Assembly: GCA_050331335.1 (NCBI GenBank) | Contig: JBHJGY010000070.1 | Location: forward strand, 1 to 15,070 | Length of the DNA: 15,070 nucleotides | Source of the DNA: Thermohalobaculum sp050331335 | Lineage (GTDB): Bacteria; Pseudomonadota; Alphaproteobacteria; Rhodobacterales; Rhodobacteraceae | Direction of reading: 5' to 3' | Shown: piece after piece, positions 6,649-13,576 of the stretch | How the letters are laid out: each line of letters begins with the position of its first letter | Numbering within the stretch: the stretch's first letter is position 1 | The notes under the pieces: generated by a model | Told to the model about the DNA's origin: nothing | Databases searched by the model: none | Seen by the model: the letters and a program-made list of their open reading frames with translations, nothing else | Made by a program: the position numbers and the translations under genes

Positions 6649-7410
6649 TCAGCCCCGGCGCCGCAGCACGAGCGCGCCAAGGCCGAGCCCGCCGAGCATC
6701 AACGGCAGCGTGGCCGGTAGCGGAACCACTGCGCCGTCGATCGAGATCACCGCGTCGTTGATCCCCAAGCTTGCGAACTCCGCGCTTGCAACCAGGTCGA
6801 GGTCAGAGCGCTCGGCGGCTGCGTCGGCGAGCGCGCCGCCCGGCACTGAGAAGCCGAAGGCCAGCAGCCGGAAGTCGAAACTCGAGCCGACTGGCACCGG
6901 CGACAGGTTCAGGTCAAAATCTCTCGGCTGGGCAGGCGCTTGACCAGCGACGACCGTTTCAAACGGACCGTCGTCGACGCTGACCTGGAGCAGAACCTGC
7001 GGAGGACCGGCTGCTTCGGCATCCGAAAAGTTGCCGGCTGGGTTGGATCCCACATCCCGGTCGAGCCCAAAGCTGATGGTGTTCAGATCGAGCGGAAACG
7101 CAGAGACGAGCGACCAGGTGATCAAGTCGCCGTTCGCCAGCGCGCCGGCGGCATTGGTATTGTTGTTGAACCCGCTGCTGGAAAAGATCCCGTTTGCAAC
7201 GCCGGAGGCGATGCCGGACGGCTCGTTCACCTCGGCGCCGTTGCCGACCGTGAGGCCCGGCCCGCGCGTGAGGTCTGCGCCAGCAAGGCCACTCGCGAAG
7301 CTGCCCGTCCCATCAGCGTCCCAGGAGCTCAGTGTGACGGCGAGCGCCGCCGGCGCCCCGAGCAGGGTCATGGCGGCAATCACACCACCGAGCATACGGA
7401 CAAGCGGCAT
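6649..7410 (-). CDS. VPLPA-CTERM (PEP-CTERM-type) exported protein
   Basis: The product has 253 residues. A signal peptide (MPLVRMLGGVIAAMTLLGAP through ALA, cleavage near 24/25) leads into a Ser/Asn/Gly/Asp-rich ectodomain predicted to be beta-sandwich-like. It contains LDLNTISFGLDRDVG (107-121) and VLLQVSVDDGPF (139-150), features of jelly-roll-type secreted domains. The C-terminus has VPLPA (229-233), the helix TLPLMLGGLGLGALVL, and RRRG, which form the VPLPA-CTERM signal. There are no Cys residues. ATG 7408-7410 has GGGAGG about 5 nt upstream. It lies 67 nt downstream of the aldolase gene on the same strand, so read-through is possible. A weak hairpin with six consecutive T on the minus strand (7439-7444) may separate the two. 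Its ectodomain is unlike that of the 5334-6017 protein. Confidence 0.87.
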   Translation of the reverse strand: MPLVRMLGGVIAAMTLLGAPAALAVTLSSWDADGTGSFASGLAGADLTRGPGLTVGNGAEVNEPSGIASGVANGIFSSSGFNNNTNAAGALANGDLITWSLVSAFPLDLNTISFGLDRDVGSNPAGNFSDAEAAGPPQVLLQVSVDDGPFETVVAGQAPAQPRDFDLNLSPVPVGSSFDFRLLAFGFSVPGGALADAAAERSDLDLVASAEFASLGINDAVISIDGAVVPLPATLPLMLGGLGLGALVLRRRG

Positions 7411-7477
7411 TTGAGCCTCCCTAACACCGAGTTGCGGCAAAAAACCACCGAAAGGGTCAGGCAACAATCCTAAAGGC

Positions 7478-8407
7478 TCACGCCTCGCCGCGGTAAATGT
7501 CAACGAGCTTCGCCAGCATGTCGAGCGCCTCGGCGCGGGGGCGCTGGAAGGTGTTGCGCCCGATGATCGAGCCGTTGCCGCCGCCATCTCGGATCGCCCG
7601 CGCGTCGTCGTAAACCGAGCCCTCGCCCTTCTTGGCGCCGCCGGAGAAGACCACGATCCGACGGCCGTTGAAGGCCGAACGCACGCAGTCGGCCACCCGC
7701 GCGGCCTGGGTTGAGATGTCGATAGCCTCGCCCTCGTAAACCTTGCGCGCGTCGGACTGTTCCAGATGGTCGGTGGAGAGCTTGACCTTGATCACATGAG
7801 CGCCGAGCAACGCCGCGATCTGGGTGGCATAGGCCGAAACATCGGCCGCCGTCTCGCCCTCTTTGGTGAGCGCCTCTCCGCGGGGATAGGACCAGATGAC
7901 GGTGGCGACCCCTGAGGCAGCGGCCTCGGCGCGCATCTCCGAAATCTCCTCGAACATATCGAGCGCGAGCGAGGACCCCGGATAGATGGTGAAGCCGATT
8001 GCGGCACAGCCCAGCCGGAGCGCATCGTCGACGGAAGCGGTGATCGCCTGGTCTTTCGCGGCGTCCTTGGGATGGAGCGAATTGGCCGAATTGGCTTTGA
8101 GGATCGTGGGGATCTGCCCGGCGAAGCTGTCGGCGCCAGCCTCGAGCATGCCCAGCGGCGCAGCATAGGCGTTGAGCCCCGCCTCCAAAGCCAGGTCGAA
8201 ATGGTAATGCGGATCGTAGGCGTCGGGGTTGGGGGCGAAGCTGCGCGCGGGCCCGTGCTCGAAGCCCTGGTCGACGGGGAGGATGATCATCTTGCCGGTG
8301 CCGCCGAGTTTGCCGGCCATCAGCATCCGGCAGAGCTGCCCCTTCACCCCCGGTGTCTCGCCTTCGTAGTTGCTCAGAATTCGTTGGACCGCAGGCGTTG
8401 CCCTCAT
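7478..8407 (-). CDS. fbaB: Class I fructose-bisphosphate aldolase (DhnA/FbaB type)
   Basis: The product has 309 residues and catalyses reversible cleavage of fructose-1,6-bisphosphate to glyceraldehyde-3-phosphate and dihydroxyacetone phosphate in the cytoplasm. It is the DeoC/DhnA-type class I enzyme, which uses a Schiff-base Lys and no metal. Features are MIILPVDQGFEHGP (40-53), YPGSSLALDMFEEI (142-155), WSYPRGEAL (172-180), HVIKVKLS (204-211) with the expected Schiff-base Lys in the VIKVK strand, FSGGAKKGEG (254-263) and IIGRNTFQRP (281-290) as phosphate-binding loops. The start MRATPAVQRIL has an AAGGG/GGGG purine stretch upstream. A possible own promoter is at 8443-8471. gap and pgk lie upstream on the same strand, which supports a glycolytic/gluconeogenic or Calvin-cycle role. 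Confidence 0.95.
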   Translation of the reverse strand: MRATPAVQRILSNYEGETPGVKGQLCRMLMAGKLGGTGKMIILPVDQGFEHGPARSFAPNPDAYDPHYHFDLALEAGLNAYAAPLGMLEAGADSFAGQIPTILKANSANSLHPKDAAKDQAITASVDDALRLGCAAIGFTIYPGSSLALDMFEEISEMRAEAAASGVATVIWSYPRGEALTKEGETAADVSAYATQIAALLGAHVIKVKLSTDHLEQSDARKVYEGEAIDISTQAARVADCVRSAFNGRRIVVFSGGAKKGEGSVYDDARAIRDGGGNGSIIGRNTFQRPRAEALDMLAKLVDIYRGEA

Positions 8408-8442
8408 CCCTTTGTCCCCTTAGCGCGTTTTAATCGGGAAGG

Positions 8443-8471
8443 GGCCTAGCCCCGGTGCCGCGCAGGGTCAA
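8443..8471 (-). promoter_or_regulatory. Possible sigma-70-type promoter of the aldolase gene
   Basis: On the minus strand, TTGACC (complement of 8466-8471) is followed after 17 nt by TAGGCC (complement of 8443-8448), leaving a leader of about 35 nt to the ATG. The -35 is good and the spacing ideal, but the -10 is poor. The GGGGC-tag-GCCCC palindrome overlapping the -10 is a possible operator-like feature. Confidence 0.3.
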
Positions 8472-8482
8472 GCCAGCGCGGA

Positions 8483-8509
8483 TCCCCGGGGCCGCGCGGG
8501 CCCCGGGGA
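8483..8509 (-). terminator. Perfect 11-bp GC hairpin between the 537-aa gene and the aldolase gene
   Basis: TCCCCGGGGCC (8483-8493) and GGCCCCGGGGA (8499-8509) form a perfect 11-bp stem with a 5-nt loop, 16 nt after the stop of the 537-aa secreted protein gene. No T-run follows on the minus strand. It is very stable and may act as a terminator or mRNA 3'-end stabiliser. Confidence 0.5.
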
Positions 8510-8525
8510 AGCAACTCGCGGCGCC

Positions 8526-10139
8526 TCAGCGGGTGCCGTACCGCGTCATCACACGCTCAGCGAGACCGCCGGTCCAGCTCGCCTGAGCCGAGGCTTCCGC
8601 CGCGCCGGCTGCCGCGGCCCACGCAGCGTCGCGCGCACCAGTGGCCGGCTCGCTGAACTTGCTGTCGATGCGGTCGCGCAGGGCGGCGGCACCGCGATCG
8701 CCGCCAGCTGCGGCGAGCGTTGCGAGCCCGAAGGCTTGCGCATAGTCCCGCGGCCGGCTGCGGCCCGTGCTCATATCGAAGGCGAGGCGGCGCAGGGCGG
8801 CCAGATCGCCGGCTTGCTCCGCGGCCTCAACCGCTGCGACCGCCGCGGTTTGCGACGGCCAGGCGGCGCGGGCTTGGTCTTGGGCGGCCAGGATCTCGTC
8901 CGTCGTCAGCCGGATCTCAAGCTCATCCGCGATCCCTTTCGCACCGGGGACGTCGCCGGCCAGCGCGCGGAGCGCCATCTGGTAAGCCCCGGTCAGTTCG
9001 CCCGTTTCGGCCAGTGCCGGCGCAAGCAGCGCGGCGGCTTCGGCGTTCCAAGCCTCTGCCATCGGGCGCAGCAGGGCGATACCGGCCGCCGGTGTGCGCG
9101 GAGCGCCGAGGCCGGTAATCAGCGCCTCGCCGACCGCGAGACGGGTGGCCTCATCCAGCGCGTCGCCGCCATCGAGGGCTGCTCTGAGCGTCTCCGGGGC
9201 CACCATACGGCTGATCGCGAGCGGGGCGCCCGAGATCCGCGGTTGCAGGGCGGCGATCGCCGCTTGCGGGGTCTCGAAGGTGTTGCCGTCGAGCAGAAGC
9301 GGATCAGACGGAGCCAGGCTCAGGACGATCCGGTCGCCGTTCTGGACGAAGCGGGCGAGTTCGGCCGAGATATTTTCGATAAAGGCTTGCTCGCCCGGGC
9401 CCATGGCGGCGCCCGGTTGGGCCAGCATCTGGCCGAGCATGGGGCCGACCATCTGGGGCAGGGCGTTCAGATCGCCGAACTGGCCAGCGAGCATCGGGCT
9501 CACGCGCTCCCAGATGCCGGCATTTTCGATCGCGACCTCGGCCTCCGAAAGATAGGCCACCGGCTCCGGGTCATCGCCCTCGAGCAGACCGGTGAACCAG
9601 AAATAGGAGAACTCGGCCGCGACCGTGACATCTGCTGCCTCGGCAATGTCGGCCGAGACGAGAAGCGAGGCGCCCGAGGACGGCACATGGTAGCCGATGT
9701 TCATGGCCACGCGCTCGATCTCCAGGGCCGGGTAGCCAAAGCTCGAGAGCATGGCGCCGACGCCGGGGTCGAAGCAGGCGGCCGGAATGCTGGCGCCGGA
9801 GATCTCGATGACGGTTTCGAGGGTCTCGAGATTGGGCGAGGAACTCGACGCCATCCGATCGAAGCGGATGGCGCAGGCCCGCTCGGTGTCCCAGTCGAGC
9901 GCCGGCCGCAACACGAGCCCGTTCACCACCGTCTCGCCGGTCGAGCTGTCGATCGTGAGGCTGTCATAGGTGAGGTCGATCGCGGCACGGACGATCAGCA
10001 CGGCATAGGTGGCCGCAAGGCGCTGCAAAAAATTGAGCGCGGCTTCGGTGCTGGCGAGCTGCTGCGGGGTCTGGGATTGGGCAGAACCGGCGGCGAGCGC
10101 GAGCGCGGAAACGAGGCAAATGGTACGATGCAGTTTCAT
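8526..10139 (-). CDS. Secreted protein of unknown function
   Basis: The product has 537 residues. A clear signal peptide (MKLHRTICLVSALALAAGSA, cleavage near Q23) suggests export to the periplasm. The N-terminal half, to about residue 290, looks beta-rich, with segments such as IDLTYDSLTIDSSTGETVVNG. The C-terminal half is Ala-rich and helical with a repeat-like pattern (for example ALAETGELTGAYQMALRALAG and RDYAQAFGLATLAAAGGDRG), resembling TPR/Sel1-type helical repeats, though no complete consensus unit could be assigned. The start at 10137-10139 has GGAGAGG 6 nt upstream; the longer frame to 10367 has no signal peptide and runs into pgk. It lies 103 nt downstream of pgk and 118 nt upstream of the aldolase. 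No enzymatic motif was recognised. Confidence 0.88.
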   Translation of the reverse strand: MKLHRTICLVSALALAAGSAQSQTPQQLASTEAALNFLQRLAATYAVLIVRAAIDLTYDSLTIDSSTGETVVNGLVLRPALDWDTERACAIRFDRMASSSSPNLETLETVIEISGASIPAACFDPGVGAMLSSFGYPALEIERVAMNIGYHVPSSGASLLVSADIAEAADVTVAAEFSYFWFTGLLEGDDPEPVAYLSEAEVAIENAGIWERVSPMLAGQFGDLNALPQMVGPMLGQMLAQPGAAMGPGEQAFIENISAELARFVQNGDRIVLSLAPSDPLLLDGNTFETPQAAIAALQPRISGAPLAISRMVAPETLRAALDGGDALDEATRLAVGEALITGLGAPRTPAAGIALLRPMAEAWNAEAAALLAPALAETGELTGAYQMALRALAGDVPGAKGIADELEIRLTTDEILAAQDQARAAWPSQTAAVAAVEAAEQAGDLAALRRLAFDMSTGRSRPRDYAQAFGLATLAAAGGDRGAAALRDRIDSKFSEPATGARDAAWAAAAGAAEASAQASWTGGLAERVMTRYGTR

Positions 10140-10211
10140 GAAGGTCCTCTCCGGGGTCGTGCATGGCTCGGACGGCCTATCACGATTCGCGAGATCTGAT
10201 TGTGACATTCT

Positions 10212-10230
10212 ATCCACGCGCTTGGTGGAT
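10212..10230 (-). terminator. Weak hairpin after pgk
   Basis: ATCCAC (10212-10217) pairs with GTGGAT (10225-10230) across a 7-nt loop, 12 nt beyond the pgk stop. The palindrome GGGCCGGCCC lies between it and the stop. There is no T-run, so it is a tentative terminator or processing structure. Confidence 0.25.
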
Positions 10231-10242
10231 CGGGGGCCGGCC

Positions 10243-11436
10243 CTAAGCGACCGCGAGCGCTGCGACGCCTGGCAAGGGCTTGCCTTCGAGCCATTCGAGG
10301 AAGGCGCCGCCCGCGGTCGACACATAGGAGAACCCCTCCGCCGCCCCGGCTGCGTTGAGCGCGGCAACGGTGTCGCCCCCCCCGGCGACGGAGAGCAGTT
10401 TGCCCGCCTGCGTGAGCTCGGCGACCTTGCGCGCGGCGGCTACGGTTGCCTGGTCGAAGGGCGGCAATTCGAACGCGCCCAACGGGCCGTTCCAGATCAC
10501 CGTTTTCGCCCCCTCAAAGGCTCTGCCCAGGGCCGCGACGGTTTGGGGTCCGGCATCGAGGATCATGGCCTCCGCCGGGCAGCGCGTCACGGGCAGGATC
10601 TCGTGGGGGGCGTGGGCCTCGAAGGCGGTGGCGGCGACGATGTCGACGGGCAGGAGAATGCGGCACCCGGCACCTTCGGCGGCCTTGAGGATATCGACGG
10701 CCGTTTCCGCCATTGCATGTTCGGCGAGGGATCGGCCGACATCGACGCGCTCGGCCGCGAGGAAGGTGTTGGCCATGCCGCCGCCGATGGCCAGGACGTC
10801 GACCTTGCGGATCAGATTGGCCAGCAGATCGAGCTTCGTGGAGATTTTCGCGCCGCCGACAACGGCAACCAGCGGGCGTTCGGGTGCGGCGAGCGCCTTC
10901 TCCAGGGCGGTGAGTTCGGCCTGCATCAGCCGACCCGCGGCAGCTGGCAGCAGGTGGGCGACGCCCTCGGTCGAGGCATGAGCCCGGTGCGCGGCGGAGA
11001 ACGCGTCGTTGACGTAGTGGGTTGCAGGCGCGGCCAGGGCGCGGGCGAAGTCGGGATCGTTCGCCTCCTCGCCGGGATGGAAGCGGGTGTTCTCCAAAAG
11101 CAGAACGGCCCCGCCGGGCAGGTTGCCCAGTGCCGTCGCGACAGGCAGGCCGATGCAGTCTTCGGCGAAAGCCACCGGTGCGCCGAGGAGTTCGGCCAGC
11201 GGCGCCGCGAGTGGCGCGAGCGACAGGCTCGGCACATGCGCCCCCTTGGGTCGGCCGAAATGTGCAGCGAGGATCGGTGTGGCACCCCGGTCCAGCAGAT
11301 CGCGCAGGGTCGGCACGATCGCGCGGATGCGGGTGTCGTCGCTCACCTTTCCGTCGGACATCGGCACATTTAGGTCGACGCGCACGAGGACGCGTGCTCC
11401 CGCAAGGTCCAAATCGTCGATGCTACGGTGGGTCAT
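10243..11436 (-). CDS. pgk: Phosphoglycerate kinase
   Basis: The product has 397 residues, a normal bacterial length. It transfers phosphate between 1,3-bisphosphoglycerate and ADP in the cytoplasm. Motifs in order are VLVRVDLNVPMSDGKVSDDT (16-35), the basic-patch AHFGRPKG (58-65), LLENTRFHPGEE (113-124), VVGGAKISTKLDLL (192-205), AIGGGMANTFL, IWNGPLGAFE (294-303), and the nucleotide-loop GGGDTVAAL (342-350) with TAGGAFLEWLEG near the end. The start MTHRSIDDLDL at 11434-11436 has GGGGAG upstream; the longer frame to 11766 overlaps the acetyltransferase and is not credible. It is 55 nt downstream of the GNAT gene in the gap-to-aldolase block. All the key residues I looked for are present. Confidence 0.97.
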   Translation of the reverse strand: MTHRSIDDLDLAGARVLVRVDLNVPMSDGKVSDDTRIRAIVPTLRDLLDRGATPILAAHFGRPKGAHVPSLSLAPLAAPLAELLGAPVAFAEDCIGLPVATALGNLPGGAVLLLENTRFHPGEEANDPDFARALAAPATHYVNDAFSAAHRAHASTEGVAHLLPAAAGRLMQAELTALEKALAAPERPLVAVVGGAKISTKLDLLANLIRKVDVLAIGGGMANTFLAAERVDVGRSLAEHAMAETAVDILKAAEGAGCRILLPVDIVAATAFEAHAPHEILPVTRCPAEAMILDAGPQTVAALGRAFEGAKTVIWNGPLGAFELPPFDQATVAAARKVAELTQAGKLLSVAGGGDTVAALNAAGAAEGFSYVSTAGGAFLEWLEGKPLPGVAALAVA

Positions 11437-11491
11437 GGCTGTCTCCCCGAAAGGCGCTGTGCGCTTCCTTTGGCCGGGTTGCGCGGGGGTT

Positions 11492-12103
11492 TCAAGCCTT
11501 GGCGACTGGAGTGCCCTGAGGGTCGAGCGGCTTTGCCAGAAGAAGCCAGCTGCGGGTTTCGGTTTCCCACCCCTCGGTGCAAGCGCAGCGGTGGTCGATC
11601 TGGCAGAACCCGTGGCGCGCATAGAGCCGGCGCGCGGCGTGGTTGTCGTCGGCCACGATGATCGAGAGACGCCGGACGCCGCTGGCCTGCGCGCGCGCGT
11701 CGGCGAGCGCGAGCAGACGGCCGCCCCACCCTTGGCCGCGATGCGCCGGATCGGTGGCAAGCACATGGACGTACCAAGATCCGGGCACCAGGTTCTCCAG
11801 CATCTGCAAGGGCAGGAAGAGCGGGTCGATGTCGTTTGGGATCGGCAAAGGCTCGGGGGGTAGGGCGTGGCTCATGAGGCCTGCGACCGCACCTTGCCCG
11901 GGATCGGCGACGATCCAATCGCCGTCGGCAGCCCGTGCGGCCATCCGCTCGGCACCATAAGCGAGGGCCTGGGCGGCACCCACGTGGCGCGCCCAGACAA
12001 GAGGGGCCATGCCCCCGCTGGCCGCCGCGATAAAAGCGGCCAGCCGCGGCCCGTCAGAGGGCCTGGCGAGCCGGAAAGGGGGGCTAGGTCGGCTTAGATG
12101 CAT
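11492..12103 (-). CDS. GNAT family N-acetyltransferase
   Basis: The product has 203 residues. GNAT enzymes transfer acetyl from acetyl-CoA to an amine. The acetyl-CoA pyrophosphate loop is clear: VLATDPAHRGQGWGGRLL (114-131), containing RGQGWG of the Q/RxxGxG/A type. It is followed by LSIIVADDNHAARRLYARHGF (146-166), the usual NxxAxxLYxxxGF motif. The N-terminal third (SGGMAPLVWARH) resembles GNATs with a short acceptor-site domain. The start at 12101-12103 (MHLSRPSPPFRLA) was chosen because the acetyltransferase fold begins at PPFRLARPSDG; its RBS is weak. The gene lies between the 42-aa membrane protein and pgk, with gaps of 52 and 55 nt, and may be co-transcribed. The substrate is unknown; possibilities include protein lysines, small molecules and antibiotics. 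Confidence 0.9.
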   Translation of the reverse strand: MHLSRPSPPFRLARPSDGPRLAAFIAAASGGMAPLVWARHVGAAQALAYGAERMAARAADGDWIVADPGQGAVAGLMSHALPPEPLPIPNDIDPLFLPLQMLENLVPGSWYVHVLATDPAHRGQGWGGRLLALADARAQASGVRRLSIIVADDNHAARRLYARHGFCQIDHRCACTEGWETETRSWLLLAKPLDPQGTPVAKA

Positions 12104-12155
12104 GGGACCGTCTCGGTTCCCTGCGCGGCGGTGCCCGGCCCTTGTCCGGCAGGTC

Positions 12156-12284
12156 TCAGCCGAGGCCGAAAACCTGAGTGAGTTCGCGCAGCGCCGGATA
12201 CCGGCTCTGCAATTCTCCAAACAGCACGACAACACCAACAATCAACGCAATCACGGCAACGCTCGACGACAGGCTCCCTTGCAT
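12156..12284 (-). CDS. 42-aa single-pass membrane miniprotein
   Basis: The product has 42 residues starting MQGSLSSSVAVIALIVGVVV. Residues 9-22 form one hydrophobic segment, followed by a polar/charged tail (GELQSRYPALRELTQVFGLG). ATG 12282-12284 is preceded by GGGAG at about 8 nt, a good RBS for so short a frame. The upstream extension in the longer frame is Arg-rich and unlike a protein. It lies 120 nt after the 49-aa miniprotein and 52 nt before the GNAT gene, on the same strand. The function is unknown; conservation in relatives would confirm it. Confidence 0.62.
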   Translation of the reverse strand: MQGSLSSSVAVIALIVGVVVLFGELQSRYPALRELTQVFGLG

Positions 12285-12404
12285 GGCAGCGCTCCCGAAT
12301 CGGGTTGTTGATGCGATTAAGGTTAACAAAGGCGCGACAAATCGTCGACAGATCCCGCGTCGAGGGAGCAAAATCCGTCTCGACGCGATCGGCCGATGCG
12401 CCGC

Positions 12405-12554
12405 TCAGAGCCCGGCCGGCAGAAGCGTTGCCAATGCGGCCTTCACAGACCCCGCCAGCGATGCCTGGAGCCAACCGCCAAGCAGATAATGATCGCCTGC
12501 GACCAGCGCGAAAGCCGCCGCGAAAACCATGAGAAGACGGAACGACCAGTCCAT
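12405..12554 (-). CDS. 49-aa membrane miniprotein next to gap
   Basis: The product has 49 residues starting MDWSFRLLMVFAAAFALVAG. One hydrophobic segment (about residues 5-20) is followed by DHYLLGGWLQASLAGSVKAALATLLPAGL, a second amphipathic or weakly hydrophobic stretch. It starts 20 nt after the gap stop, with AAGGGCGGGG before the ATG, so it is almost certainly in the gap transcript. Small hydrophobic proteins directly downstream of gap are, to my knowledge, also found in Rhodobacterales genomes, but this is from memory and not checked. The function is unknown. Confidence 0.65.
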   Translation of the reverse strand: MDWSFRLLMVFAAAFALVAGDHYLLGGWLQASLAGSVKAALATLLPAGL

Positions 12555-12574
12555 CGCCCCGCCCTTGGACTGCC

Positions 12575-13576
12575 TCAGAGATGCTCGGCCATGGCGACCG
12601 CGGTGTCGGCCATGCGGTTGGAGAAGCCCCACTCGTTGTCATACCACGACAGCACCGAGACCAGAGTTCCCTCCAGCACCTTGGTCTGGTCGGTGTGGAA
12701 CACGCTCGAATGCGGGTCGTGGTTGAAGTCGGTGCTCACGAGCTTGTCGTCGGTGAAGCCGAGGACGCCCTTGAGCGCCTGGCCCGCAGCGGTTCGCACG
12801 ACCTCATTGACCTCGTCCTTCGATGTCTCGCGCGTGGCGACGAATTTGAGGTCGATGAGGGAGACATTCGGCGTGGGCACGCGGATCGCGAAGCCGTCGA
12901 GCTTGCCATTGAGCTCCGGCAGCACGAGCCCCACCGCCTTGGCGGCGCCCGTTGACGTGGGGATCATGCTCATCGCCGCCGCCCTGGCGCGGTAGAGATC
13001 CTTGTGCATGGTGTCGAGCGTCGGCTGGTCACCCGTATAGGAATGGATCGTGGTCATCACCCCGCGCTCGATGCCGATCGCTTGGTTCAGCACATGAGCG
13101 ACCGGGGCGAGGCTGTTGGTGGTGCAGGAAGCGTTGGACACGACCTTGTCGTCGCCGGTTAGGGTGTGGTGGTTGACGCCGTAGACGATGGTTTTGTCGG
13201 CGCCGCTTGCGGGGGCGGAGACGAGCACCCGCTTCGCGCCGTTTTGCAGATGCGCCTCGGCCTTCTCCTTCGCGGTGAAGACGCCGGTGCATTCGAGCGC
13301 GATATCCACATCGCCCCAGGGCAGCTCGGCGGGATTGCGGATGGCGGTCACCCGGATCGGGCCGCGGCCGACATCGATGGTGTCGCCATCCACGGCGACG
13401 GTGCCGGGGAAGCGGCCATGAACACTGTCGTAGCGCATCAGATGGGCGTTGGTCTCGACCGGGCCGAGATCGTTGATCGCCACCACTTCGATATCGGTGC
13501 GGCCCGCCTCGACGATCGCCCGCAGCACGTTGCGTCCGATGCGACCGAACCCGTTGATCCCGACTTTGACAGCCAT
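12575..13576 (-). CDS. gap: Type I glyceraldehyde-3-phosphate dehydrogenase
   Basis: The product has 333 residues, the standard length. It oxidises glyceraldehyde-3-phosphate with phosphate to 1,3-bisphosphoglycerate using NAD(P), in the cytoplasm. Visible motifs are GINGFGRIGRN (6-16, Rossmann dinucleotide loop), AIND (33-36, the Asp favouring NAD), SNASCTTN with catalytic Cys151, HSYTGDQ with His178, RAAAMSMIPTSTGAAKA, RVPTPNVSLIDL, and WYDNEWGFSNRM near the C-terminus. ATG 13574-13576 has GGAGG about 6 nt upstream. Further upstream (13631-13657) TTGCGT and TATAGG are spaced 15 nt on the minus strand, a poor match to a sigma-70 promoter. It is the first gene of the minus-strand carbon-metabolism block. 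Confidence 0.97.
   Translation of the reverse strand: MAVKVGINGFGRIGRNVLRAIVEAGRTDIEVVAINDLGPVETNAHLMRYDSVHGRFPGTVAVDGDTIDVGRGPIRVTAIRNPAELPWGDVDIALECTGVFTAKEKAEAHLQNGAKRVLVSAPASGADKTIVYGVNHHTLTGDDKVVSNASCTTNSLAPVAHVLNQAIGIERGVMTTIHSYTGDQPTLDTMHKDLYRARAAAMSMIPTSTGAAKAVGLVLPELNGKLDGFAIRVPTPNVSLIDLKFVATRETSKDEVNEVVRTAAGQALKGVLGFTDDKLVSTDFNHDPHSSVFHTDQTKVLEGTLVSVLSWYDNEWGFSNRMADTAVAMAEHL

Noticed and set aside
8736..11373. Very long plus-strand frames (487 and 454 codons) opposite the secreted protein gene and pgk
   Set aside because: They are antisense shadows with Gly/Arg/Asp-rich, non-protein-like sequence; the minus strand has clear family motifs or a signal peptide.
10243..11766. Longer N-terminus for pgk
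   Set aside because: It overlaps the GNAT gene in another frame, and Pgk proteins normally start close to the VRVDLNVP motif.
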